Assembly: GCA_025617745.1 (NCBI GenBank)
Contig: CM046863.1
Span: forward strand, 8,482,935-8,546,934
Length of the DNA: 64,000 bases
Direction: 5' to 3'
DNA from: Heliocidaris erythrogramma
Taxonomy: Eukaryota > Echinodermata > Echinoidea > Camarodonta > Echinometridae
In this document: piece after piece, positions 1-11,688 of the stretch
Numbering within the stretch: the first letter of the stretch is position 1
Layout: every line of letters begins with the position of its first letter
Notes under the pieces: model-generated
What the model was told of the DNA's origin: nothing
The model's input: only the letters and a program-made list of their open reading frames with translations
The model's database searches: none
Program-made: the position numbers and the translations under genes

Positions 1-44
1 TCGTATCATATCAAGATAGGGACTACCCATTTTTTTATTTTTTT

Positions 45-250
45 TTTGGTTATGGAAAATTTTAAAGATCCCATCGTGTGAGCTAATAGAGGTCTATTCA
101 TTTATTGTCGCGTAATCGTGGATGTATGCATGCATATATATAAAAAATAAAACAAATGTAGTTCACCAGAAATAACTTACTGATATAATTGTTTTCTTTG
201 TAATTGGGGAATAAACTAAATTTTCGAAGACATTTTAAAAGACAAGGAGG
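45..250. repeat. Arm of a dispersed inverted repeat
   Basis: This stretch (TTGGTTATGG, AATTTTAAAGATCCCATCG, CGTGGATG, TTTTCTTTGTAATTG) recurs in reverse complement at about 4850-5005, with the same order of words and scattered mismatches. It is therefore the left arm of an old repeat whose partner lies 4.6 kb away. No reading frame is supported. Confidence 0.7.
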
Positions 251-315
251 CCATTGAAAGTTCTTTAATTCATCCTGGACATTTTTTTCCCGCCAGACCT
301 CTAAAATTCGCTCAG

Positions 316-457
316 CAGTGGGTGGGGGGGGGGGGGGGCAGTTTCCCTCCATAATTATCTGACAAGCAAAAAAAAACAAATAAAAACAAAGTTTTCGTTC
401 TAAAAAAAGGGGGGGCACGGGCCGGAAGTAGCCCCCCCCCCCCTTGATCCGCCACTG
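316..457. mobile_element. Short element with G/C tracts and a GATCCGCCACTG end
   Basis: It starts CAGTGGGTGG then a G run, and ends with a C run then TTGATCCGCCACTG. Ends of the type CAGTGGCGGATC are common on non-autonomous hAT-type elements in invertebrates (family knowledge). The flanking 8-mers do not match convincingly, so the hAT assignment is inference. Related ends occur near 20685, 24440, 40575 and 62235. Confidence 0.4.
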
Positions 458-785
458 CGCAGTTGGTTCTTTTTCTTTCATGAGGACCTATAACAATAAT
501 GTTATCTCCACTATATGTTGAGCACTGCCCCGCGGGTAAAGGCGCTTCGGAGAAAACCGCAAAGTAATGTATGTACGACAAACGGGAGAGTTGTCCACAA
601 CTATGTCACAATCAACTCACGAAACTGCCAATTTCATATTCCCATAGATGCAGTAATGATCCTATTTTTCAAACCTTCATAACTTCCTTTTCCGATTTCT
701 TTCAAACTTTCACTATCGTGTTTTTTCTTACTATTTTTTTTTCTTTCACACTAATCATCTTATTGCCGAGGTTGGATTGCTCTTT

Positions 786-885
786 AATTTGAATGAACAT
801 TTTGCGAATTTGACTGCCTATTTGCGAATTTGAATCCCTAAGATGTCCGTTCGGCAGTTGTCAATGAATTTGATTGATTCTTACA
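786..885. repeat. AATTTGAATG-word array, left part
   Basis: Degenerate repeats of GAATTTGAATG or GAATTTGACTG words. The segment matches 4580-4675 closely (same TTCGGYAGTTG and GATTCTTACA words). The 4580-4675 copy runs on without interruption, while this one is broken at 885 by the transposon at 886-3164. Its continuation resumes at 3173. Confidence 0.7.
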
Positions 886-1390
886 GGTTTATGCACGCTT
901 GGGCTAAAACCACTTGGTCTAATTTCCAGATGGGCAACCTTCATTCGGGCTAAACCCTTTTGGTCCACTCTTCATTTGGTCTAATTTGCTCTTGGTCTAA
1001 TAACCAGAAGGTATAATGACCATTTGGGCTAATTATCACTTGGTCTAATTACCATTTGGTCTAATTACGATTTCGTCTACTTTATTTTGTTGTCACTTGG
1101 TCTACTACCAGTTTGTCTAATGTCAGTTTGTCTAATTTCCAGTCAGTCTAAACCTAGTTGGTCTACAGGCATTTCGTCTAAAATCCACTTGGTCTAGTAT
1201 CCATTTGGTCTTCATGGCATTTATATGGTCTAATGTGCAGTTGGTCTAACTTTCATTTAGTCCATTTTCCATTTAGTCTAATTGTCAGTTGGTCTAAATG
1301 CCAATTTGTCTAAACAGCACTTTGTCTAATTATCACTAAGGCTAATTGCCTGTTGGGCTACTTGGGCTATTCCCAAACAAATTCACTGTT
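886..1390. repeat. Left arm: tandem GGTCTAAT units
   Basis: About 30 degenerate units of the form NNCANTTGGTCTAATT with variants such as TCGTCTAA and GGGCTAAT. A near-identical copy of this arm alone lies at 15649-16095. That copy lacks one unit relative to this one. Confidence 0.85.
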
Positions 1391-2649
1391 TGCCCAGTGC
1401 GTCATAATACCTATATACGCCACTGCCTTAAAAGAAGAAAAAGAAGGCAGTGAACAAGTATAAAAAAGCGCCATTTTTGTGGGTAGCAGGAGACACTTTT
1501 TGGGTGTTTGGAAAGTGAGGGTTGTGCATCCCGCCACTGACGAGCGAGTTAATTTACGTTTTAGATGAACAAATACTAATGATGATGATGATGATAAATA
1601 ATAATTTATAATCCTTTTTTTCTTCTCTTTCTCTCACTCTCTTTTAGGTCACTTGAAAAATCAAAGGGGGCAACCGCCCCTGCCCCTCCCCCCTACGGCG
1701 CCACCCCTGAAAATAGCAGTTTGCATAGCTCAAAAGAATCAGAGAAGCTTAATGGGAGAATATTTAGTTCTTGATATGACAACAGTGGGACACCTTTGAG
1801 CAGGAACTTAGCCAGAGCTGGGGACACAGTGCCTAAAAGTTTAATAATATTGCAGCAGTTAAGATATCCCCCGCCCGAAGCTTGCTCGCTACGCTCGCTC
1901 GCACTCACTTATTGTAACTCATGGCAGTAACATAAAGTCCTATCTCTTTTATTGAGAAATTATGCTTGAAATGAAACGCTTTTGCGGCATCTTCATCAAG
2001 AAATCAACATAATAATGCAAGCATCATGTATGACCTTCAACAAGAACATAATAGTTTTGGTCGCTCGCTTGCAAGTTATGAGTAAGGCAGAATTGCATAT
2101 TAGGCAAAGATTAGAAAATATATCCTAAACATTCCATGGGTGTTAAGTACAATGTAGGGGTACAGCAATTTATCAAAACGCCATTTCCCATTCTTGTCTT
2201 CACCCTTTATAATTAAGTTCCTCCATTTCCAAAAATAGGTACTCAGTTCGTTGAAACCCCAAGTGCGTGGGCACTCTGGCACCGCTGCTAGCTTTTATCG
2301 ACTACTTGCACAAACATTTGTACATCGGATATCAAATAAGAACCATGAATAACAGATTATCAACCCATCAAACATAATTTGAAGTGCAATACAAAATCAG
2401 GTTCTTCTACTTTAGTCATGAAAGGAAGAGAAGACCTTGGATTGCTTTAATTACTAAAAAATAATACTAAATAATTGATTTTAATAAATTAGATAATTAA
2501 TATATAAAATGTAGGGATATTGATTGACTTGATATAAGCAGCAGCAAGGTGAATAACTCTTTTAATGCACATTTACGTATAGATGACTTCTTTGAAGTTT
2601 CATTTTTTAAAGTTTCATTTCCCTTTCCTTTCTCAACTTGCTACTAAAT
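1391..2649. other. Interior of the GGTCTAAT transposon, no gene seen
   Basis: It contains an (ATG)n microsatellite near 1578, a C-rich stretch near 1665-1705 of the kind found at other element ends here, and two GCTCGCTCGC-like words (1888, 2055). Only short unsupported frames occur. No transposase motif was recognised. Confidence 0.6.
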
Positions 2650-3164
2650 GGCCAGAAGAAAAAGTAGTATATTAGACCAAAGGGTCATTAGACTATATGA
2701 AAATTGGACTAAATGATGAGTAGCCTAACTGGTTATTAGACGAATTGGATATTAGACCAAATGGTCATTAGACCATATGACAGTTAGACTAAATGATAAG
2801 TAGCCCAACTGGTTATTAGACTAAATGGAATTGGACCAAATGATAGGTAGACCATATGGTATTAGCCAAAGTAGGTGTAGCCCAAATGGATATGAGACCA
2901 TGTGACTTGTAGACAAAATGACTGTTAGACTATTTGGAAATAGACGAAGTGAAAATTAGCCGAAGTGATCATTAGCCCAAATGGGTTTTAGACTAAATGG
3001 GGTTAGCCAAACTGTGTATTAGATGAATTGATTATTAGGCCAAATGGAAATTAGATGAAATGGTAAGTAGACAAACTGGTTGTAGACAAAATGAAGTTAG
3101 ACCTCGTGGAGTTCGACGAACTGATGATTAGACCAAGTGGTGGTAGACCAAGCGACAGTGTACC
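2650..3164. repeat. Right arm: tandem ATTAGACC units
   Basis: Reverse-complement orientation of the left-arm units (ATTAGACCAAATGG and variants). The outermost 40 bp pair with the left terminus, while the more internal units are out of register with those of the left arm. That suggests each arm's repeats expanded independently. Confidence 0.8.
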
Positions 3165-3172
3165 TTCTTACA

Positions 3173-3380
3173 TACCTGCTAATTTTAATGCACGGAAATG
3201 AACTTTAACTATACAAAAGCGAAATCCCTTGCAGGAAACGCTAAATTGAATGACTTGAATACACTTTTGAATGACAGAATGTGCGGTAAACGATGTTTTT
3301 TGCTAAATTGAACGAGTGTTTTATTAAATTGATTTTTAAAAAGCGCGAAATTTGCCGGGAAAACCGAAATTTCCTTTGTT
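3173..3380. repeat. AATTTGAATG-word array, right part
   Basis: Continuation of the array broken at 885. It carries repeated TTGAATGAC and TAAATTGAA words and ends in GCGAAATTTGCCGGGAAAACC. The same closing phrase ends the arrays near 5385 and 32450, so it probably marks a real element end. Confidence 0.65.
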
Positions 3381-3545
3381 ATTGAGAACACACTTAATGT
3401 TTAGAAGATATTTTAGAAGACAAGACAAATGAACGCTCTTATTTCATGCAAGAGATGATAAAGAAAATGTAACCTCGTCTTCTAAGTACATACAAAGAGG
3501 GGTTTTAAAAGTTACCCTATATAATTACTTATAGTTAAATGAGAA
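3381..3545. repeat. Inverted repeat arm paired with 4735-4885
   Basis: Words AACACACTTAATGTTTAGAAG, AGACAAGACAAATG, TAACCTCGTCTTCTAAGTA and AGTTACCCTATATAATTACT reappear in reverse complement and reversed order at 4735-4885. Together with 45-250 and 4850-5005 this shows that the first 5.4 kb is one inverted-repeat family. Confidence 0.7.
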
Positions 3546-3595
3546 AACAACATAAAGGAATGCTGTTTTTCTGACATTGTGTTGACTACTTCCTC

Positions 3596-4425
3596 GGTCA
3601 CAAATACCAAGAACTGCTACGAAGGTCATACGAACGATTTTTAGACCAAGTTCGCAGTCTGGTCAATGGTCTTGTCCATTTTTTTCAACGTCGTACGGAA
3701 CCCCTCTTCGTAAGGCGGCCTTAAGAACGTCGTAAGAACATCGTAAGAACCACGTAGAAGTTTGTAGGGTCGAGAGACAATTCTAGAAGCCTTACGATGC
3801 CTTCTTACGATGAACGTAAGAACGTCTTAAGTTGTTCATAGAGGGCTCTGAGGCGTTTGTAAGAACGCCTTACGAACAGAGATTCGTACGGTGCTCTTAC
3901 GAACGACTCTTGGCGTTTTTAAGGCGTTCGTAAGGTACACAGCTGCAGTTGTAGTCACTTTGGCACTACTGCCACCTGAATGTATCAAACAGTAACATAA
4001 TTTTCGACAGTACACGGCAGCGTCTATTTGCAACCCGACAAAATTTACAAAAAAATCGTAAGATCTTCTTACGAATGATTTGAGGGTGCCATGAGTCGCA
4101 CGTACGTTCATCTTGCGACAACAAAAATCGTAAGATGGCTGTAAGTCTGACGAAAGAATAACTCAAGGCATTCTTACGAAAAACGCACGAACTCTAGGGC
4201 CATTGTATAACCGAAAATCACTTCGTTTCTCAAGAAGGTCTTAAGTTGTTCTTGCGATTTAAACGGCGTTCATACGAACTTCGTAAGAAGGCCATAAGAA
4301 TCTATGCCCTATCTACGAATCTCTACGAACTCCGGAATTCGTACGAACACTGGGATTCGTACGAGCGCAGCGTTCGCACGAACCGTAGCTTTTGGTGCAT
4401 GAATATTCCCGTTCAAAGTAGGCCT
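3596..4425. repeat. Palindromic cluster of TTACGAACG / CGTAAGAA words
   Basis: About 830 bp dense in CGTAAGAA, TTCGTAAGG, TACGAACG and their complements in both orientations, more CpG-rich than its surroundings. The outer parts are roughly inverted (CTACGAAGGTCATACGAACG near 3615, the reverse complement of CGTTCGCACGAACCGTAGC near 4370). It resembles a non-autonomous DNA transposon with long degenerate inverted termini, sitting inside the older repeat. No target duplication was identified. Confidence 0.55.
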
Positions 4426-4544
4426 ATATTTTCAAATTAGCCCTCCAGTTATATGCCCCAAATTGCGTGGCTTTGGGGGGTATCTACAGAAGACAATCTA
4501 GCCTTTGTCCTACAGGACAATAAGGTCTACTATTATGAACTCAG

Positions 4545-4715
4545 GAAGGAATTTCAATTCGAGGAGGTTAATAGCTTGCATGTTAAATTGAATTCCGAAT
4601 TTGACAGCCCTTGTGTGAATTTGAATGCCCGAGTTGTCCTTTCGGTAGTTGCCGATGAATTTAAATGATTCTTACATAGTACGTGCTAATTTGAATGATA
4701 CATACAAAAGCGAAA
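4545..4715. repeat. AATTTGAATG-word array (uninterrupted copy)
   Basis: Degenerate GAATTTGAATG units. This copy reads GATTCTTACATAGTACGTGC without a break, where the copy at 786-885/3173-3380 has the transposon. It serves as the empty-site reference. Confidence 0.65.
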
Positions 4716-4734
4716 TTGGCGAGGGGGCTAACCA

Positions 4735-5005
4735 TAAGTAATTACAGGGTAACTATTATTTATATCTACTTAGCAGATGAGGTTACAGTTTGTTTAGCAT
4801 GTCCAGCATGAAATAGCGGTATAAGAGCTTTCACTTGTCTTCTTGTCTTATAAAATGTCTTCTAACATTCAGTGTGTCCTCAATTACAAAGAAAATAATT
4901 ACAGTTGTTTCATGTTTTTATATATTCATCCACGACCAAGCGACAAAAAGATGAAACCTTTATGGGCTCAAACGATGGGATCTTTAAAATTCGCTATAAC
5001 CAAAA
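4735..5005. repeat. Inverted partner of 3381-3545 and 45-250
   Basis: Reverse complement of this stretch reads through both upstream arms in order: GTTATAGCGAATTTTAAAG, TCGTGGATG, TTTTCTTTGTAATTG, GAATGTTAGAAGACATTTTA, TAACCTCATCTGCTAAGTAG. It is the intact version of arms that are separated on the left side. Confidence 0.7.
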
Positions 5006-5084
5006 ACATATTTTGAGTGGCAAATATCTTTGTCAAACACATAATAAAAGACAATAGGAAATATCACAAATGATGTTCGGTAAA

Positions 5085-5410
5085 ATGTTTTTAATTGAAT
5101 GCTAATGCTCAACACGCTAAATTGGATGCTCCAATATGAATTCGAATGAGGAACGGGTTTGTTGCGCGATCACGTGACCATACGATGCTAAAATGAATAA
5201 AGGCTTTATGAAATACGTACGTGACCTATGAACTTGAATGCAAAGAGTGTTAATTTGACTGCCTGAAATGCTTCCGAGGTGAATTAGAATGCACAGATAA
5301 TGAATCTTAACTGCCGAAGAACACGGCATGACGAAAATCGTTTTAAATTGAAAGCTCGTAAGAGGAATTTGACTGACAAAGTCGCGAAATTGGCCGGGGA
5401 AACCTATAGT
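5085..5410. repeat. AATTTGAATG-word array
   Basis: Repeated TAAATTGGATG, GAATTCGAATG, AATTTGACTG words, closing with GCGAAATTGGCCGGGGAAACC. Same family as 3173-3380 and 32195-32475. Confidence 0.6.
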
Positions 5411-5427
5411 AACACTATTAGCCCTAT

Positions 5428-5590
5428 GGTGGTGATGATAATGATGATGATGATAGTATTAATGATAATACTAATCATAATGATAATGAAAATAACAGTA
5501 CAATGATACTACTACTACTACTAATAATAATAATAGTACTTAAATAATAAAACGAATCTTAATAAATAATAGTAATAATAATAACAAGTC
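5428..5590. repeat. Trinucleotide microsatellites
   Basis: Runs of ATGATG, ACTACT and AATAATAAT with short interruptions. No coding meaning. Confidence 0.9.
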
Positions 5591-5599
5591 AGGGTTTCG

Positions 5600-7435
5600 A
5601 GAGCGCATAATACAAAATATTTCTATTTCTAAATGTCACTTTTTCAATGATAATAAAAATATTAACAGACATAACAACTATTAAAGCGATAACACCTAAT
5701 GCTACGCAAATGACATGAATGCAGGAGCATGGAAAATATTGCTGTATAGAAAACTTTTTACTAAATAACAGATATTATTAATGTCGTGGGGTGGGTTGCA
5801 TTAGATACCCAGGGTTGTACCATATTAGGGAACAGAACTTTGGAAGAAAGCTCAGGAACACCAGATCTTGGCTTCTTAGATTTTATTGAAGCATGACAGT
5901 AGTAGAGTATACAAAAACGAAAAAGAAAACAACCCGAAAGTCAAGAGGCTACTGGTGGTAACCCACCACCAACACCATCCAGGATACCAAACTTCGAGCA
6001 CTGCAATACTCTGTGCACAGCAGAAATTCTATTGCTGCATGATGGAGAGCAATAAACAATCATAACTACGAGGTAACCATGGAAATTGTTTTGGATTCCC
6101 TAAATAACAAAGCAGAAATTACATTTCTCAATAAGTTTACTCCTTTCAAACAAGAGGAATATCAATCATGATATCAAACCACCGATACTAGACTAGTGTT
6201 ATTTTATTTTGCAAGAATGAATAATCAAATGAATAAGTGGAATCATGTTCATTAATTCCCACCGAATTGTGATCAACTAGCGTAACTCACAATTAAATTG
6301 CATATTTCTGTCTATTAAGTTTTCTACAACCATACATTGTCATAGTTTACTCATCTGATACTGCAAATGAAAAAGTAATTCATAATTATAGCCAGAACCC
6401 AAATATGGACATACCCATACATAGACTCAGAGTGTACATACAAGTTGCAACTGTTTCAATCAATACAATCAAATAAGTGATTTAACTTTTGGTAGGTAAA
6501 ATTAAAGTGCTCTGTTCAGATCATGCTCCTAATGAAGTAAGCATAACATTTTAGTGTAAGAATCAAAATCAAAAACCTTCATATTAACTTCTATATAATG
6601 TGATAACGCTTAGGGCATGACTCACCATGAGCGCCGCCATTTTTAAATACAATGTTTATACATGAGCGCCCTCTATGTTGTCTTTTGAATAATCTATTAA
6701 AACTTTACGCTTCAATTCAAAGAAAGTCATAAATTTTGGATCTTGTTAAATAATCCAGTATTCTCTACACTCAATATTATTCTTAACGACAATGTCTAAC
6801 AAAAAGTAAAACGTAAATCAATATTTTTATATTTCATAGGCTACTAACCACCTCAACCTTGAAACAAATTAACTTTCTTTCCTGAATTAAAAGTAAAAGC
6901 GATTAAATCCAACATTACAATGAGTCGTCTTCATTTCCAATTATCCTGAAACTGCAACTATTCAAATAATTACATCTTATTACAACCCTAATTGAGAATA
7001 AGATAAAACGGAACTTACATCAGCCCTTCTCCAGACTTGCTTCGATTGCAGCTCCGACTTGCACCAGAACCGGAGCATGCAATAAACTAGCTAACCTAAA
7101 ATACCTTGCAAGTGGTGCAACCACGGAACCACCCTAAGAAAATATCACTCCGCTACAGAGTTGTAAAACTGTAAAACAGCCAATATTTCTAAAGAAATAC
7201 ATACTCTTGTTTCAGTCGATGATAAGATAACAAAATCCTCCAAATTCATCAATGACATAATTATGATAATAAATAATAACCATAGAATTATATTATCATA
7301 GCGTACTGACATCGATCATCCCAACTCTATCAAAGTGATTTGGTCAATCAAAAGTATTCCAACCACCTGTACGCAAATAGTATGCAAATTGAGTCGTTCT
7401 TCTCAAGTAAGCTAATTAAAATTCCATTTCCTGAC
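5600..7435. other. AT-rich stretch without a recognised feature
   Basis: No convincing exon, inverted repeat or long tandem array was seen in this 1.8 kb. It could be intron, untranslated or intergenic DNA. Confidence 0.5.
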
Positions 7436-7569
7436 ATTAATGTAATGTAGATAAGTTAAGAAAACAACTATGGATCGAAACATTTGTCCCTCCGCCTCCC
7501 CCACCGAAGATTAGGGTGCCCAAAGATATTTTTCTTCCAGGATTACCATTTGCCCAGAGCCCCTTGTAG

Positions 7570-7870
7570 AGCCCACAAATGTAAACATTTATCACAAATG
7601 TAAGAATAACAACAAATTTAAAAGCAATACACCAGCAAATGTCAAAATAACCACAAATGTGAAATAAATCGCCCACAAATGTCATAACATGTCGACCGCG
7701 AATGTAAATAAATTGCTTGCATAATGCCCCTGTGTAAGATCAGTAAATTACGATATGCATGTGTGCGTGTGTGTGTGTGTGTGTCCGAGGTTTCCTGAAC
7801 ATTAAAATCCCTAAAATTAAGAAAGCTCCCTTACCACAAATGTAAAAACATGTCAACTGCAACTGTAAAA
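7570..7870. repeat. Degenerate CACAAATGT array
   Basis: About ten CACAAATGTNA-type words (variants AGCAAATGTC, CGCGAATGTA) spaced 14-30 bp apart, with a (GT)n tract at 7763-7784 in the middle. It looks like another word-repeat subterminal array. No opposite-strand partner arm was found within the window. Confidence 0.55.
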
Positions 7871-7934
7871 AATCATTAAACTAGTTGCTTACCAGTGTCT
7901 TCCCTTTTTATGATCAGTTTACCGTTTACAGGAG

Positions 7935-7938
7935 CGGT

Positions 7939-7969
<31 letters not shown>

Positions 7970-7980
7970 GGGGGGTGGCG
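7935..7980. repeat. (GT)n followed by a long G run
   Basis: GTGTGTGTGTGTG then about 23 consecutive G. One of many long C/G homopolymers in this window. Confidence 0.9.
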
Positions 7981-9790
7981 AGGTCATGGAGCTGATCATG
8001 CGCTTAAATGGCAGGAAAAATTGGCATACATGTCGCAATGGAACAGCAATTTATTTTATCAGTCTCAAGAGGCCGCTTCATATAAATCAAATTTGAACGT
8101 AATTTCTACTCTTTATTTACGCGATTTTTAATGATGAAGTATTTAATGATTGCAGTAAATCTAAATGTTTGAAACCTGCACGTTATCGTTTAAATCCACT
8201 GATAATCAAAGATAACACACTACTACACTATTCGCTACTGTGCACGTATAACATAATACAGAAAATAAAATAGAATATAAAATGAAATGAAATTATAATA
8301 TTCAAAATAAAATAAGATAAGATAATAAGATAATAAGATGACCCAGAACAAAATGAATAATGTACTGTACATTGGAATGACGCAACATATATACCCAGGC
8401 ACATCATGGTAGGGTCACTGCAATCTGTGACCCATGCAATGCGCCTGTTTTGCACCCTCTTTCTTAGAAAGTTTTGAATAACAATCTATGCTCCGGCGGC
8501 AGAAGGTAGAGAAGTTTGAAAAAAAAACCTTGTCCGTAGTAAGTTTCATTACAATGCAATCATTATTTTGTTTAAGAGTTGAATATTGGTAATCAGATTA
8601 CTCCTCAACGTACAGCAATTTGGTAAAATATTAAAAATAAAATGTGTAATGGATTTCTTGTAAGTGCTAGGTCATGTGACATGTGCATCAGTTTTGTGAC
8701 ACAAGTGTCATTTTCGCGAAGCACAAATGTTCCTTAAGTTTAATTGCAATTTGACATATCACGCACAATATGTGGGGGGATATGTGCGACATTACCATTG
8801 GCACGTGCATAATTTTCTTGTAAATAGAAATTTGTCCTTTATTCTGAAAATCCAAGCCATCTTCCTTTAATAATACTTACAAGAGTAAAAATCAAATTAT
8901 TGTCTAATAAATATGTTTTATAGATACATCTCTTTATACACACACTTATCAATTACCATCATTGGCGTACGGGTACATTTTCGAGAGCGGGACTGACGCC
9001 TTTTGGCCGAATGTCAACTTTGCAGTCTTATAATGTTTGGGAGCGAGTAAAAAGGTTGAAAATGTTGGCACTCTATGTAATTTCGTCATCAAAATTATAT
9101 ATCCGGGAACCTCGATGCCCAAATATAAGGACAGTCGGGCAATTCGCTGACCGGATATGAGGCGATTATTCCCCGAAAATCTGAACTTTGATTTTTTTTC
9201 GGGGGGGGGGGGGGCTGCAGCGCCCTTCCCACGGCCTGGTGCGCTTGTGAATAGGCCTATCATTACAAGCAAAAGATAAATCACAGTCTTGGTCATAGTA
9301 GGCCAGCCAAGGATTTTTCAAACTCAAGAAAGGGCTCATTACAAGCTTATGATATATATTTTTGTTGTGCCATGATAACACTTTGTTGGCTTCAACTGCA
9401 TCCCATTTTTAAGGAAAGCCTTATTACTGAGTCACAAAAATGGACATATTTGGGAAGCTATCTTTTTTCTTGAAAGTCTATTACCTTGGTAATTCTCAAC
9501 ACGATCCTTTTTCTCTTCGTTTTAGTATTTAAAGTCATTACAACTTTCAGTCCATGTGTTATTCGCAAAAATACCGTGTGCACCGTATGCAGGTGAAAAT
9601 GGTGCTATTGTCGAATGAGCAGACAATGTTTAGTTATCACGGCCCTGCAATAACAGGAATAAACAATAAGGTATATAGCATGAATTGGTAACAATTTTAT
9701 AAGAAAATACAAATTATATAGGCACATAATAAAAAAAAATAACTCAACAAGTAAAAACAACACTAGTAAACGGCTATGAATATTTCAAAA
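7981..9790. other. No recognised gene; one G-run element end near 9198
   Basis: AT-rich sequence with short unsupported frames. Near 9190-9260 a T run, a G run of about 15 and a GC-rich segment resemble the homopolymer-marked elements seen elsewhere in the window. Confidence 0.45.
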
Positions 9791-9875
9791 ATTACCATTT
9801 GAATATATTTTGTAATGATAAGCCTAATGTGGAATGTGGATAACATCCATGTACTGATGAGACTCCAGAATTACC

Positions 9876-9949
9876 TCCCCCCCCCCCCCCCCCCAAAAAA
9901 AAAAAAAAAACAACCAAACAAACAAAAAAACAAACAAAACAAAACCAAA

Positions 9950-9982
<33 letters not shown>
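9876..9982. repeat. C run then A-rich (AAAC)n/A run
   Basis: About 18 C, then A runs separated by CAAACAAAC words, ending in roughly 30 A. Could be the A-tail of a retroposed sequence on the plus strand, but no body was recognised. Confidence 0.8.
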
Positions 9983-9984
<2 letters not shown>

Positions 9985-10117
9985 TGACCCCTATTAAATA
10001 AATATCCCATACATATTTCCTGTAAGTTTGTGGATTGTCATCTAACATGAGAACCGTAAAAAGTGAGCATACGTTTGAAATTTATTTTTGAAAGTCACAC
10101 AAACATCATATACATAT

Positions 10118-10120
10118 ATT

Positions 10121-10157
<37 letters not shown>
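10118..10157. repeat. (TA)n microsatellite
   Basis: About 20 TA units immediately upstream of the AAAAGGCG-word repeats. Confidence 0.9.
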
Positions 10158-10158
<1 letters not shown>

Positions 10159-10162
10159 CTTT

Positions 10163-10362
10163 TTTTCAAAAGGCGTTAAATCCATTTTTAACCGAAACGG
10201 ATGTTTTAGCAGGACTGGGTGTATGTTCCATATGCGCTTCAATATGACTAATTTGAATATTAATAATATTTTAGGAAAACAGAAAAAGAATTGGGTAAAA
10301 AATATGTTATTTCCAAAAGGCGCTAAATCCAAATTACTTTATTTCCAAAAGGCGCTATATGC
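10163..10362. repeat. AAAAGGCGCTAAATCC-word repeats
   Basis: Three copies of TTTCMAAAAGGCGYTAAATCC or the variant ending GCTATATGC occur at 10164, 10311 and 10341. Probably the degenerate end of a mobile element. Confidence 0.55.
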
Positions 10363-10779
10363 ATGATGATAGGTTTAGGTTGTTTGACCTTTGTGATGTA
10401 GCTACTGCCTGCTTGCTTTTGCGTTCAAAACGCTCGCGGGCAATCCAGTCGGACAATTTTCTTTTGTTTTTGACGATTTTTTTCTTTGACACTGTTTTTA
10501 CGATGGATGAGAACTTAGAGTTTCCACGTACTACCAATAACCCAAGAAAAAAAATGGAATGAAAGAAATTGGCAGAAAAACATGGCCAAACACTGGAGAA
10601 ACAGCAATGATGGCAAGTGTGGTCCCAAATACTTATTATTGTGTATGTTGTTTCAGTGCATGTGCAACTGCAGCCACAGCCAATACAGACATTTCTCTTA
10701 GACTAAAAGCTTTTCCTATAACATTATCCATTCTGGCAATATCATGAAATATGCCCTAGCCTCTTCAAAAAAAAAGAAA

Positions 10780-11688
10780 TTAAAGGAGAATCAACCCCTA
10801 ATTACAAATTTACTTATTTTGGAAGGTCTAATATATTCCTACTTATTGGCCTAAATCATTTTCTAATAAGATATCAGAAAAGGGTATAAATAAAGATATT
10901 CCAACACCCGGTATCGTCTCCTACTCATTTCCATGGGGGCTGCCATTTTCTTGCTGATTTGGAGTTGTACATGAACCATTGAGAAATGTTCCAGTCAAGA
11001 AGATATTTTGAATCCAAGACCTAAATTGCTTTTCTTCAGACCTAAAATCCCATATGTGACGAAAAATATAAAGTTGGTGTTTACATGTATTATAAAAATT
11101 AAATCTTTATAATGATATTTTTAAAATGTCTGGTTTTGCCTAACAAAAATCTATTTTCTTGGATTTGCCAAACAGAGCAGAACATAATATATGCAGCATG
11201 CATTCTGACTTTTCAAGTCCATTATCCGAAAGCAGGTGAATGCATAGTTTGCCGCTATAGATGCTCAGGGAAGAAGCATCCATAAATTTGAATTAATTTG
11301 CTCCGTCCCATACGTCACAGTATCGAGAAAATAGATTTCTATTAAGCGAATATCGATTTTCAACAGAAATATATAAGGAAATCTTCAGTTTAAAAATAAA
11401 TTGACATATCTATTCTATATTTTTAATCTCAAACGGGTTTTTAATTTTGAAAAAGGCAATTGGGCATTTGGATTAAGAAAATCTTAATGTACACATAAAA
11501 AAAATGGCAGCCCCCATGTACTGCTAGCAGACGATACATATTGCGAGCAGATGATAAATTTTGCTCAGAAAATCTTGATTCGTATCGATCTCGTATATTT
11601 TGACGCGAAGCCATATAGTCTAACAAGAAGGAATAAATAACACCTTTGAACACTATCGTCTGTATTTTTGAGGTTAATTCTCCTTTAA
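10780..11688. mobile_element. TTAA-flanked non-autonomous DNA transposon (909 bp)
   Basis: Both ends are TTAA followed inward by the inverted repeat AGGAGAATYAACC. A second inverted pair lies inside: ATCGTCT, then CATGGGGGCTGCCATTTT near 10915-10960, and its complement near 11497-11535. A duplicated TTAA target is typical of Kolobok and piggyBac superfamilies (family knowledge). There is no transposase. Three other TTAA elements in this window have different termini, so several TTAA families are present. Confidence 0.75.

Larger units (their letters stand above)
886..3164. mobile_element. 2.28-kb non-autonomous DNA transposon with GGTCTAAT arms
   Basis: The ends are inverted repeats: the left end begins GGTTTATGCACGCTTGGG and the right end, reverse-complemented, begins GGTACACTGTCGCTTGGT. 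Both then continue CTANNACCACTTGGTCTAAT. A perfect 8-bp duplication, TTCTTACA, flanks it (878-885 and 3165-3172). Comparison with the uninterrupted relative near 4668 confirms the insertion point. Both arms, about 500 bp each, are tandem degenerate 14-17-bp units. The middle (1390-2650) has no credible transposase, so it would need a helper. An 8-bp target duplication fits hAT or P-type elements, and Mutator-like elements usually make 9; the superfamily is unresolved. Confidence 0.8.

Noticed and set aside
316-457. Confirmed hAT insertion with 8-bp duplication
   Set aside because: The termini resemble hAT ends, but the flanking 8-mers TCGCTCAG and CGCAGTTG do not match.
9815-10048. Proteins rich in Pro/Lys or Phe around 9880-9980
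   Set aside because: They are translations of C and A homopolymers.
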